Shown here: in pieces, positions 1-6,451 of the stretch | Position numbering within the stretch: the first letter of the stretch is position 1 | Layout: each line of letters opens with the position of its first letter | Origin: Pseudomonadota bacterium | GTDB lineage: Bacteria; Pseudomonadota; Gammaproteobacteria; Steroidobacterales; Woeseiaceae | Direction: 5' to 3' | DNA: 8,409 bases | Assembly (NCBI GenBank): GCA_022360335.1 | Contig: JAKSCZ010000323.1 | Span: forward strand, 1 to 8,409 | The notes under the pieces: generated by a model | Seen by the model: only the letters and a program-made list of their open reading frames with translations | Database searches by the model: none | What the model was told of the DNA's origin: nothing | Made by a program: the position numbers and the translations under genes

Positions 1-350
1 AAGCGCTGGTCGAGCGTTTTTCGCACCTCGGCCCGGTGTCCGCGTATCCGTTCGATGCCGTTCCGGTCGTGCGCAAGTACGACCTGATCGTCAATGCGAC
101 GTCCTCCGGCGTAACGGGCGACGCGCCGCCGTACCCGGAGGCCGCGGTGTCCGCAGACACGTTCTGCTACGACCTGGCCTACGGCCTGAAACCGACGCCG
201 TTCGGCGAATGGGCCCGCGAGCGCGGCGCGGCGAAATCCGCCATGGGCTGGGGAATGCTCGTCGAGCAGGCCGCAGAATCGTTCAACATCTGGCGCGGCG
301 TGCGTCCCGACACGGAACCCGTGCTCAGGCAGATGAAGGTCACGGCGTAG
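1..350 (+). CDS. aroE: Shikimate dehydrogenase, C-terminal part (5' end outside window)
   Basis: AroE reduces 3-dehydroshikimate to shikimate with NADPH in the cytoplasmic aromatic amino acid pathway. The reading frame is open from base 3 to the TAG at 348-350 and gives 115 residues, less than half of the usual length of about 270, so the start lies upstream; the in-frame GTG at 36 is not a credible start. Visible hallmarks are the DLIVNATSSG segment (residues 27-36 of the fragment), the CYDLAYG...TPF stretch, and the GMLVEQAAESFNIWRG segment near the C-terminus, whose Gln contacts the substrate in characterised AroE proteins. The usual DGLGML sequence reads MGWGML here, a small deviation. 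The gene faces gor tail to tail across 184 bases. Identification is firm from these motifs; the N-terminal substrate-binding half cannot be judged. Confidence 0.95.
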   Translation, partial: ALVERFSHLGPVSAYPFDAVPVVRKYDLIVNATSSGVTGDAPPYPEAAVSADTFCYDLAYGLKPTPFGEWARERGAAKSAMGWGMLVEQAAESFNIWRGVRPDTEPVLRQMKVTA

Positions 351-534
351 GCCCGGAACGGTTGACGTTAGTCACAACTCCTGCCCGGCTCAGCTTTTCT
401 CCGGTACCTTGTAGCTTGCTTCCAGCAGCGGCAGAATCCGCCTGACAGGCAGCATACGAGGTTGGCCACCATGCTTCCTCGTCGGGTGAGCGTATACGTC
501 GCCCTGCTGCGGGCGGGAGCGGTCGGGCGAGGCG
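351..534. other. Convergent intergenic region between aroE and gor
   Basis: These 184 bases separate two converging genes. I see no gene that I would call and no textbook rho-independent terminator. A 5-bp stem with a 6-base loop (CGCCC at 500-504, GGGCG at 511-515) lacks a T-tract in either direction. A short TGAC-GTTA-GTCA inverted repeat lies near 363-374. On the minus strand, a 34-codon frame at 368-472 with a purine-rich GAGGA before its ATG is noted as a weak small-protein candidate under findings. Transcripts may end here by a Rho-dependent route, but that is only an inference from the lack of hairpins. Confidence 0.5.
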
Positions 535-1881
535 CTAACGCATCGTCACGAGTTCCTCGGCGCTGGTCGGGTGGATCGCGACCGTGTCGTCGAAGTCCTT
601 CTTGGTCGCGCCCATGCGGATCGCGACCGCGAAACCCTGCATCATCTCGTCGGCGCCTTCGCCGATGACGTGGCAACCGACGACTCTCTCGTCCGCGCCT
701 GCCGTGATCAGCTTCATGACGGATCGCCGCTTGTTCGCGCCGAGCGCGTAGTACATGCCCGTGAACCCGGACTTGTAGACCCTGACGTCGTCGCCGTACG
801 TTGCCCTGGCCTCGCTCTCGGTCAGGCCGACCGTGCCGATCGTCGGGTGACTGAAGATCACGGTCGGGATGATCTCGTACTCGAGGTGCCTGCCCTCCAT
901 GCCGCCGTACAGCCGGTCCGCAAGCCGGCGGCCCGCGGCGATGGCAACCGGTGTCAGGGCGGCCCGTCCCGTGACGTCGCCGAGCGCGAAAACGTTCTCG
1001 ACGTTGGTGCGCTGTAGCCTGTCGGTCGGCACGAATCCGAACGAATCGACCTCGACGCCCGCCTTGTCCACGTCGAGCGACCCGGTATTGGGCGAGCGCC
1101 CGATCGCCCAGAGCAGGCAGTCGACCGGCCCGAATTTGCGTCCGTCTTCGGCGTACAGCGTGATGCCGTCCCCGGTCCGCAGCACCGACTCGGGCACGAC
1201 CCGCGTAACGAGATCGATGCCGTCGCGATCCATCGCATCCATGAGCTCGCGTCCGAGCATCGGATCGAAGTCGCGCAGCACGCTGTCCCTGCGCACGACG
1301 AGCCGGACGTCCGAACCGAGCGCATTGAACACGCCCGCCAGCTCGACCGCGATGTAACCGCTGCCCGCGATCAGCACGCGCCGCGGCCGATCCTCCAGCT
1401 CGAAAAAATCGTCCGACGTGATACCGAACCCGGCGCCCGGAACGTCGGGCACCGACGGACGCCCCCCCGTCGCAATGAGGATGCGATCCGCTTCGATGCG
1501 GCGGCCGTCGACGTCGACGGTGTTGGCATCGACGAAGCGGGCATGGCCCTTGACGTACGTCACGCTTCGCTTGTCGAGGTTGTTCTCGTAGATGCCGTTC
1601 AGGCGCTCGATGTACGCGTTGCGCCTCGCCTTGAGGCCCGCCCAGTCGTGGCCCTTCACCTCGACGTCGAAGCCGTAGTCCGCGGCATGCTCGAATCCGT
1701 GCGCGTGCTGCGCCGCGTACCACATGAGCTTCTTGGGTACGCAGCCGGCATTGACGCAGGTACCGCCGAGCGGGCCGTGCTCGACGACGGCGGCTTTCAC
1801 GCCGTACTCCGCCGCGCGTTGCGCATGGGCCAGTCCGCCGCTGCCTCCGCCTATCACGAGAAGTTCGTACGAGTTCGTCAC
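535..1881 (-). CDS. gor: Glutathione-disulfide reductase
   Basis: Gor is a cytoplasmic FAD flavoenzyme that reduces glutathione disulfide with NADPH. I chose the GTG at 1879-1881 (448 residues; E. coli Gor has 450) because the protein then begins VTNSYELLVIGGGSGG, with the FAD-binding GGGSGG at residues 11-16, and AGGA lies 9 bases upstream. A longer frame adds 15 non-conserved residues. The redox disulfide is Cys42/Cys47 in GGTCVNAGCVPKK. The NADPH fold GSGYIAVELAG starts at residue 173, and Arg197/198 and Arg203 match the positions that select NADPH over NADH. The second FAD motif reads ALGDVTG, and the C-terminal HPTSAEELVT supplies the catalytic pair His437/Glu442. This combination separates Gor from lipoamide dehydrogenase and mercuric reductase. 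It diverges from prlC; no OxyR-type site could be identified by eye. Confidence 0.97.
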   Translation of the reverse strand: MTNSYELLVIGGGSGGLAHAQRAAEYGVKAAVVEHGPLGGTCVNAGCVPKKLMWYAAQHAHGFEHAADYGFDVEVKGHDWAGLKARRNAYIERLNGIYENNLDKRSVTYVKGHARFVDANTVDVDGRRIEADRILIATGGRPSVPDVPGAGFGITSDDFFELEDRPRRVLIAGSGYIAVELAGVFNALGSDVRLVVRRDSVLRDFDPMLGRELMDAMDRDGIDLVTRVVPESVLRTGDGITLYAEDGRKFGPVDCLLWAIGRSPNTGSLDVDKAGVEVDSFGFVPTDRLQRTNVENVFALGDVTGRAALTPVAIAAGRRLADRLYGGMEGRHLEYEIIPTVIFSHPTIGTVGLTESEARATYGDDVRVYKSGFTGMYYALGANKRRSVMKLITAGADERVVGCHVIGEGADEMMQGFAVAIRMGATKKDFDDTVAIHPTSAEELVTMR

Positions 1882-1890
1882 TTTATGTCG

Positions 1891-1894
1891 TCCT
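1891..1894 (-). promoter_or_regulatory. Ribosome binding site of gor (decides the start)
   Basis: On the minus strand AGGA stands 9 bases before the GTG at 1881. The longer in-frame GTG start at 1926 has no comparable site, which supports the shorter protein. Confidence 0.6.
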
Positions 1895-1933
1895 GTTGTC
1901 GGTTTTCGGACACGGGGCCCGGCCACATGCCTG

Positions 1934-1942
1934 TGCTAATAT
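1934..1942 (+). promoter_or_regulatory. Probable extended -10 promoter of prlC
   Basis: TGCTAATAT fits an extended -10 element (TGn followed by TAATAT), while no good -35 lies 16-18 bases upstream. A start of transcription near 1949 would give a leader of roughly 24 bases before the prlC ATG at 1973. The site is called by eye only, but it sits in the only A/T-rich patch of a GC-rich gap between divergent genes. Confidence 0.45.
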
Positions 1943-1965
1943 GCGGCGCCGGAACGAGATATCAA
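1938..1965 (-). promoter_or_regulatory. Possible sigma70 promoter of gor, overlapping the prlC promoter
   Basis: On the minus strand TTGATA (1965-1960, five of six consensus bases) is followed after 16 bases by CATATT (1943-1938, four of six). Shifting the -10 to TATTAG gives an 18-base spacer instead. Transcription would start near 1931, leaving a leader of about 50 bases before the gor GTG. The -10 shares its bases with the prlC -10 on the other strand. Confidence 0.4.
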
Positions 1966-1972
1966 CCGCCTC

Positions 1973-3988
1973 ATGACCAACCCGCTACTCGATACGTCGT
2001 CTTTGCCGCGCTTCGACGAGATCAGACCCCGCCACGTGCTGCCGGCGGTCCGCAAAGTCATCGACGACAACCGGGCGCGCCTTCACGGCCTGCTGAACTC
2101 GGGCGCGGCGCCCGATATCGAGGCCCTCGTCGCGCCCGTCGAACAAATGGACCACGAACTCGGCCGGGTCTGGTCGCCCGTCAGCCACCTGCAGAGTGTA
2201 CTCGGCTCCACGGACTGGCGTGACGCGTACAAGGAGGCCCTGCCCTTACTGACCGAATACGGCACGGAATTATCACAGAACGCCGATCTGCAGCGCGCCT
2301 ACGCCGAAGTGCAGAGGAACCTGCCCGACGACGCGTCGGCCGAGAGCCGCAGCGCCGTCGATCACGCCCTGCGCGATTTTCATCTCGCCGGCGTCGATCT
2401 CGGGAAGGACGCCAAAGACCGTTTCAAGACGATCATGCAGGAGTTGGCCGAGGTCCAGGCCACGTTCGAGCACAACGTACAGGATGCCTCCGACGACTGG
2501 ACGCTGAACATCACCGACGTCGACAACCTGCGCGGCCTGCCCGGCCCCCTGCTGGCGCGTGCGGCGGAGAGTGCGGAAAAGGCCGGGATCGACGGCTGGC
2601 TGCTGTCGCTGGACTTCCCCACTTACGATGCCGTCATGAAGCAGGCGGACTCGCGCGATTTGCGCGAGGCGCTCTACCGGGGCTGGGTCACGCGCGGTTC
2701 CGACAAGGGCAGGGATCCGAAGTGGGACAACGGTCGGAACATCGAGCGCATCCTCGCACTGCGGCACGAGGCGGCGAATCTCGTCGGCTTCCAGAACTTT
2801 GCCGAGTACTCCCTCGCGACGAAGATGGCCGACACGCCCGGACAGGTGATCGCGTTCCTGCGCGAACTGTCGTCGCACTCGCGGGCGGCGGCCGAACGCG
2901 AACTGTCCGAGCTGACCGGATTCGCCGGCGCCGAACTCGAAGCCTGGGATGTCGGCTACTGGCTCGAGAAGTTCAAGCAGGACCGTTTCTCGGTCTCGAA
3001 CGAGGAATTGCGCGGCTACTTCCCGGCGACCACGGTCAAGGCGGGCCTGTTCGATCTCGCATCGCAGCTCTATGGCGTCGCGCTCGAGCAGGACGACGAC
3101 GTCACCGCGTGGCACGACGACGTGCGTTTCTACAAGGTCCGTCAGGAAGGCGAGATCATCGGCGGCTTCTACACGGACCTGTTCGCGCGTAACGGCAAAC
3201 GCACCGGCGCGTGGATCGACGAGTGCGTCACGAGACAATATCTCAACGGGCGCACGGCATTGCCGGTCGGCTACCTCGTCTGCAACTTCCAGCCGCCCGA
3301 CGAGAACGGCGTGTCGCTGCTGACACACGACGACGTTGTCACGTTGTTCCACGAATTCGGCCACATGCTGCATCACCTGCTGACGCGCGTCGGCTTCCCG
3401 AGTATCTCGGGCATCAACGGCGTTCCCTGGGACGCGGTCGAGCTGCCGAGCCAGTTCATGGAGAACTTCGCGTGGAGCTACGAGGTGCTGATGCGCTGCT
3501 CGTCGCACTACGAGTTCCACAAGCCGCTGCCGCGCGACCTCTTCGACAAGCTGGACGCGAGCCGGCACGCGGGCGCCGCGCTCGCGATGCCCCGCCAGCT
3601 CGAGCTCGGCCTGTTCGACTTCCGCATACACGCCGAGTACGACCCGGCCGACCCGGTGCCCGTCCTGCAGACGCTGGCCGAGGTGCGTGACGAGGTGGCC
3701 CTGATCCGGCATCCGGACATCAACCGCCTGCCCCACGCGTTCTCGCACGTCTTTTCCGGCGGCTACGCAGCAGGCTACTACAGCTACAAGTGGGCCGAGG
3801 TGCTGGCCGCGGACGCCTTCGGCGCGTTCGAGGAGGCCGGCATATTCGACCGGGAGACGGCGCAGCGTTTCCGGCGCGAGATCCTCGAAGTCGGCGGCAG
3901 CCGCGACATCATGGAAGCCTATGTCGCATTCCGCGGCCGCGAACCGACCGTCGACGCCCTGCTGCGGCAGACCGGCATCGAAGTCTAG
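1973..3988 (+). CDS. prlC: Oligopeptidase A (M3 family zinc metallopeptidase)
   Basis: PrlC/OpdA is a cytoplasmic endopeptidase that degrades short peptides, including cleaved signal peptides. The 671 residues are close to the 680 of E. coli OpdA. The zinc site HEFGH is at residues 460-464, and the third ligand is Glu490 in VELPSQ, about as far downstream as in thimet oligopeptidase and neurolysin. The C-terminal GGYAAGYYSYKW (596-607) matches the glycine/tyrosine substrate loop of the family. The N-terminal part is the long helical domain, beginning NPLLDTSSLPRFDEIRP as is typical of OpdA. No signal peptide or membrane segment is present. The ATG at 1973 is favoured by this N-terminal match; the Shine-Dalgarno sequence is weak (GGAACGAG, about 14 bases away). 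A 14-base gap leads into the exonuclease III gene, suggesting an operon. The related Dcp is less likely given the N-terminus. Confidence 0.96.
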   Translation: MTNPLLDTSSLPRFDEIRPRHVLPAVRKVIDDNRARLHGLLNSGAAPDIEALVAPVEQMDHELGRVWSPVSHLQSVLGSTDWRDAYKEALPLLTEYGTELSQNADLQRAYAEVQRNLPDDASAESRSAVDHALRDFHLAGVDLGKDAKDRFKTIMQELAEVQATFEHNVQDASDDWTLNITDVDNLRGLPGPLLARAAESAEKAGIDGWLLSLDFPTYDAVMKQADSRDLREALYRGWVTRGSDKGRDPKWDNGRNIERILALRHEAANLVGFQNFAEYSLATKMADTPGQVIAFLRELSSHSRAAAERELSELTGFAGAELEAWDVGYWLEKFKQDRFSVSNEELRGYFPATTVKAGLFDLASQLYGVALEQDDDVTAWHDDVRFYKVRQEGEIIGGFYTDLFARNGKRTGAWIDECVTRQYLNGRTALPVGYLVCNFQPPDENGVSLLTHDDVVTLFHEFGHMLHHLLTRVGFPSISGINGVPWDAVELPSQFMENFAWSYEVLMRCSSHYEFHKPLPRDLFDKLDASRHAGAALAMPRQLELGLFDFRIHAEYDPADPVPVLQTLAEVRDEVALIRHPDINRLPHAFSHVFSGGYAAGYYSYKWAEVLAADAFGAFEEAGIFDRETAQRFRREILEVGGSRDIMEAYVAFRGREPTVDALLRQTGIEV

Positions 3989-4001
3989 CAGCCTCGCTGC
4001 T
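3987..4001 (+). promoter_or_regulatory. Intercistronic hairpin between prlC stop and xth start
   Basis: AGCAGC (3987-3992), loop CTC, then GCTGCT (3996-4001) form a perfect 6-bp inverted repeat. It starts inside the prlC TAG and ends one base before the GTG of the next gene. No T-tract follows, so it is not a standard terminator. It occupies the place where a Shine-Dalgarno sequence would be expected. Translation of the second gene by ribosomes finishing prlC is one possible reading. Confidence 0.45.
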
Positions 4002-4002
4002 C

Positions 4003-4770
4003 GTGAAATTAGCGACCTGGAACGTCAACTCGATGAACGTGCGCCTGCCGCAGGTGCTCGAGTGGCTGCAGGCGGCCGAGCCCGATGTGCTGGTGCTGCA
4101 GGAGATCAAACAGCTTACCGAGAAATTCCCGGGCGATGCGCTGGCACGAATCGGCTACTCGTCGATAGCGAGCGGCCAGAAGACCTACAACGGCGTCGCG
4201 GTCGTCAGCAGAACGCCGGCGAACGACCCCGTAACGGACCTCCCCGACTTCGAGGACCCGCAGCGGCGCGTTCTCGCGACGACCGTCGACGGCGTCCGCA
4301 TCGTCAATCTGTACGTTCCGAACGGTTCCGAGGTCGGTTCCGAGAAATACCGGTACAAGCTCGCGTGGCTTGCCTCGCTGCGCAACTTCCTGAAAGCCGA
4401 GATGCGACGGCACGGCGACCTCGTCGTGCTCGGCGACTTCAACATCGCACCGGCCGACGCCGACGTTTACGACCCCGGGAAATGGGGAGACGCCATCCTC
4501 TGCAGTCCGCCCGAGCGCGAAGCGCTCGGCGATTTGTTCCACCTCGGCCTGACCGACGTCTTCCGCAAGTTCGACCAGCCCGGAAATACCTTCAGCTGGT
4601 GGGACTACCGGGCGGCCGGCTTCCGCCGCAACGCGGGTTTGAGGATCGATCTGATCCTGACGAGCGATGCGATGACCGAACGCTGCACGGCCAGTTACGT
4701 CGACAGGGAACCGCGCGGCTGGGAACGTCCGTCCGATCACGCGCCCGTGATCGCGGAGTTCGAGACATAA
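4003..4770 (+). CDS. xth: Exodeoxyribonuclease III / AP endonuclease
   Basis: ExoIII cuts DNA 5' of abasic sites and removes 3' blocking groups in base excision repair. The 255 residues show the complete EEP-nuclease set: Asn7 in TWNVNS, Glu34 in LVLQEIKQ (metal ligand), Tyr104 in NLYVPNG, Asp145 and Asn147 in LGDFNIAP, Asp216 in RIDLIL, and Asp245-His246 in SDHAPV. All correspond to catalytic positions of E. coli ExoIII (268 residues), so an active enzyme is expected. The GTG at 4003 is chosen because the protein then starts VKLATWNVNS, matching the family N-terminus. There is no Shine-Dalgarno sequence; a hairpin fills the space instead. It lies 14 bases after prlC and is probably cotranscribed with it. 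I cannot tell from sequence whether it is nearer XthA or an ExoA-type paralogue. Confidence 0.95.
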   Translation: MKLATWNVNSMNVRLPQVLEWLQAAEPDVLVLQEIKQLTEKFPGDALARIGYSSIASGQKTYNGVAVVSRTPANDPVTDLPDFEDPQRRVLATTVDGVRIVNLYVPNGSEVGSEKYRYKLAWLASLRNFLKAEMRRHGDLVVLGDFNIAPADADVYDPGKWGDAILCSPPEREALGDLFHLGLTDVFRKFDQPGNTFSWWDYRAAGFRRNAGLRIDLILTSDAMTERCTASYVDREPRGWERPSDHAPVIAEFET

Positions 4771-4826
4771 TTGCGGCCCGACCTGACATATTCCCGGTTT
4801 TGCCGATGTGGCTGCCGGGCGGCGCT

Positions 4827-4834
4827 GCTAGAAT
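4827..4834 (+). promoter_or_regulatory. Probable extended -10 promoter of the HD-domain gene
   Basis: Within the 89-base gap after xth, TGCTAGAAT (4826-4834) fits an extended -10 with TAGAAT as the hexamer. TTGCCG at 4800-4805 is too far (23 bases) to act as a normal -35. A start near 4841 would give a leader of about 19 bases. If correct, this rules out the upstream in-frame ATG at 4833 as the start. Confidence 0.4.
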
Positions 4835-4843
4835 GACAAACAA

Positions 4844-4855
4844 AAAGGCGCAGGG
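4844..4855 (+). promoter_or_regulatory. Ribosome binding region of the HD-domain gene
   Basis: AAAGG (4844-4848) and CAGGG (4851-4855) lie 11 and 4 bases before the ATG at 4860. Neither spacing is ideal, but together they support that ATG over the one at 4833, which has no purine-rich stretch before it. Confidence 0.4.
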
Positions 4856-4859
4856 TTTT

Positions 4860-5897
4860 ATGTCTCAGGATCGCCGTAACGATTACGACGTCACCAACAC
4901 GGTGCAGGTCAGCGACCCTGCCTCGGTTCGCGACGCCGTACACGGGCTTTTTTCCGAGACGTTTCCGGGCATGTCCTTCGACAAGCTGTGGCTGGCATTC
5001 TACGACTTCGAGCGCCTGTTCACGGGCCGCTACCCGGGTTACAAGGGCTGCGATACGACGTATCACGACATGCAGCACACGCTGGACATGACGCTCGCGC
5101 TGGCGCGCCTCGTGTCCGGTTACGAGCAAAGCGTGGAGCCGCCCGATCGCCTCGGCGCGAAGCGCGCCCAGATGGCGATCGTCACCTCGCTGTTCCACGA
5201 CTCGGGCTACATTCGTCACGAGACGCGTGACCGGGACTTCAGTAACGGCGCCGAATTCACGCTGTATCACGTCTCGCGCAGCGCCGACTTCCTGCGCCGC
5301 TACCTGCCCGAAATCGGGCTCGCGAAAGACGTCGGCATCGCGAGCATGATCGTGCACTTCACGGGCTACGAACTCGACCTCGATCACATCGAACTCGACG
5401 ACCCGCGCGACGTCATCTGCGGGCACCTGATCGGCACGGCCGACCTGCTGGCGCAGATGGCCGACCGTTGTTACCTCGAGAAATGCCGCGATCGCCTCTA
5501 CAACGAATTCGTCGTGGGCGGCGTCGCCGTCGAGAACGCGAAACCCGGCGAGTACCGGGTGCGCTACAGATCCGGCACGGACCTTTTGAAGAAGACGCCC
5601 GTGTTCTATCAGCACGTCATGCGCGAGCGGCTCAACTCGAAGTTCAACCGCGGCTACCGCTACGTCGAGGTCCTGTACGACGGCCGGAACCCGTACATCG
5701 ACGCAATCCGCAACAACATGACCCATCTCGTCCGCATCATCGAGTCCGGCGACTGGTCGCTGTTGCGCCGCAAGCCTGCCGTATTCCTCGGGGTCGCCGC
5801 GGCGGTCCACGAGATCGAGCAGCTCGTCGCGACGCAGCTCGCCGAATTCAAGGGTGCGAAGCTGTTCGCCGACGACAGCCTGCTAATGCCCGTCTGA
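4860..5897 (+). CDS. HD-domain metal-dependent phosphohydrolase with PDEase-like spacing
   Basis: This 345-residue soluble protein belongs to the HD superfamily by its residues. YHDMQHTLDM (68-77) reproduces the Y-H-x-x-x-H-x-x-D pattern of class I cyclic-nucleotide phosphodiesterases, in which the first His (69) is the general acid and the second (73) a metal ligand. His113-Asp114 in SLFHDSGY is the HD pair, and Asp195 in GTADLL matches the last metal ligand (CADLSNP in PDEs). His137 and His166 could be further ligands. The DRLYNEF stretch at 211-217 recalls the DRIMEEF helix that follows in PDEs. The conserved purine-binding Gln is not obvious: the equivalent region reads KKTPVFYQ (244-251). 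The substrate is therefore unknown; cyclic nucleotides, other nucleotides or phosphoesters are possible. No sensor domain, signal peptide or membrane segment is visible. ATG 4860 is preferred to ATG 4833, which overlaps the likely -10. It is probably a separate transcript from xth, and its 3' end overlaps the convergent membrane protein gene by 15 bases. Confidence 0.85.
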   Translation: MSQDRRNDYDVTNTVQVSDPASVRDAVHGLFSETFPGMSFDKLWLAFYDFERLFTGRYPGYKGCDTTYHDMQHTLDMTLALARLVSGYEQSVEPPDRLGAKRAQMAIVTSLFHDSGYIRHETRDRDFSNGAEFTLYHVSRSADFLRRYLPEIGLAKDVGIASMIVHFTGYELDLDHIELDDPRDVICGHLIGTADLLAQMADRCYLEKCRDRLYNEFVVGGVAVENAKPGEYRVRYRSGTDLLKKTPVFYQHVMRERLNSKFNRGYRYVEVLYDGRNPYIDAIRNNMTHLVRIIESGDWSLLRRKPAVFLGVAAAVHEIEQLVATQLAEFKGAKLFADDSLLMPV

Positions 5898-6443
5898 ATC
5901 CTCGCGCCACAGTCGAACGGCGTAGAACTGCCGTCGTGTGAGCTTCCGCGGCGCCAGGAACGCGGCGAGGCCGGCGCCGAGAACGGCGAAAAACGTATCG
6001 CCGGCGTTCCAGTGCTCCTCGAAAAACACGGGCCACGTCATGCCCGTGACGGCACGCAGGACGTGCAGCGTGTCCGTGCCGAAGGCCGCGGCCGTCGTCG
6101 TCGCCGCGACGACGACGTTGCTCCCGACGGCGCCGGCGAGCGTCAGGACCGCCGCCAGGACCGGAAAGCGCCGGTCGATGCCCCGGCCCGCGTAACGGAT
6201 CGCATAGCCGACCATGGCCCCGAGAACGACCGTCATCCACGTCAGGACGCGTCCGGTAGCCGACGTCAGCGCCGCCCACGCGATGCAGAACGCGAGGATT
6301 GCAATCAACCCGGCCGTGACGGCGCCGCGCATCGATTGCCTGCGCGCGAGGCGCGCCCCGTCGGCCGCCGTAACGTCGAGCCCGCGGCCGTCGCCGTGTT
6401 TTCGGCGCAAGCGCAGCGGATGGGGATTGGGTTCGCGGGCCAT
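5883..6443 (-). CDS. Small four-helix integral membrane protein of unknown function
   Basis: The 186-residue protein starts 8 bases after the glmS stop (TAG, CGGCAGGC, ATG), so it is very likely translated from the glmUS mRNA. Residues 1-39 are polar and basic (many Arg) and should be cytoplasmic. Hydrophobic segments lie at about 41-62, 66-82, 93-114 and 151-165, followed by a basic tail (RKLTRRQFYAVRLWRED). The second and third helices are joined by YAIRYAGRGIDRRFPVLAAV. From memory, this resembles the R-x-x-G-(K/R)-G-I-x-x-x-F stretch of widespread small uncharacterised bacterial membrane proteins, but I could not check that. No catalytic motif or signal peptide cleavage site is seen. The hydrophobic pattern and the operon position make it a real gene rather than an antisense frame. 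Its stop codon lies inside the end of the HD gene on the other strand. I do not assign a function. Confidence 0.8.
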   Translation of the reverse strand: MAREPNPHPLRLRRKHGDGRGLDVTAADGARLARRQSMRGAVTAGLIAILAFCIAWAALTSATGRVLTWMTVVLGAMVGYAIRYAGRGIDRRFPVLAAVLTLAGAVGSNVVVAATTTAAAFGTDTLHVLRAVTGMTWPVFFEEHWNAGDTFFAVLGAGLAAFLAPRKLTRRQFYAVRLWREDSDGH

Positions 6444-6451
6444 GCCTGCCG

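Noticed and set aside
409..437. TTGTAG-N17-CAGAAT as a plus-strand promoter in the aroE-gor gap
   Set aside because: Weak match to both hexamers and no plus-strand gene downstream for it to serve.
500..515. CGCCC/GGGCG hairpin as a terminator for gor or aroE
   Set aside because: The stem is only 5 bp and no T-tract follows on either strand.
2273..3748. Long minus-strand open frame (491 codons) opposite prlC
   Set aside because: It is the antisense shadow of a complete, motif-intact peptidase gene; the translation is Arg/Val/Asp-rich with no domain, as expected in GC-rich DNA.
3790..4002. N-terminal extension of the exonuclease III frame into prlC
   Set aside because: The extension is an out-of-phase shadow of prlC; the family N-terminus begins at the GTG 4003.
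4833..4859. Upstream in-frame ATG for the HD protein, adding nine residues
   Set aside because: It overlaps the predicted -10 element and lacks a ribosome binding site; ATG 4860 has purine-rich sequence before it.
4737..5810. Minus-strand open frame (357 codons) opposite the HD gene and the end of xth
   Set aside because: Low-complexity translation rich in Val, Ala and Arg, with no motif, and opposite a gene with conserved catalytic residues.
5917..5934. ACGGC/GCCGT inverted repeat just after the HD gene as its terminator
   Set aside because: It is a 5-bp stem without a T-tract and lies in coding sequence of the opposite gene; likely chance.
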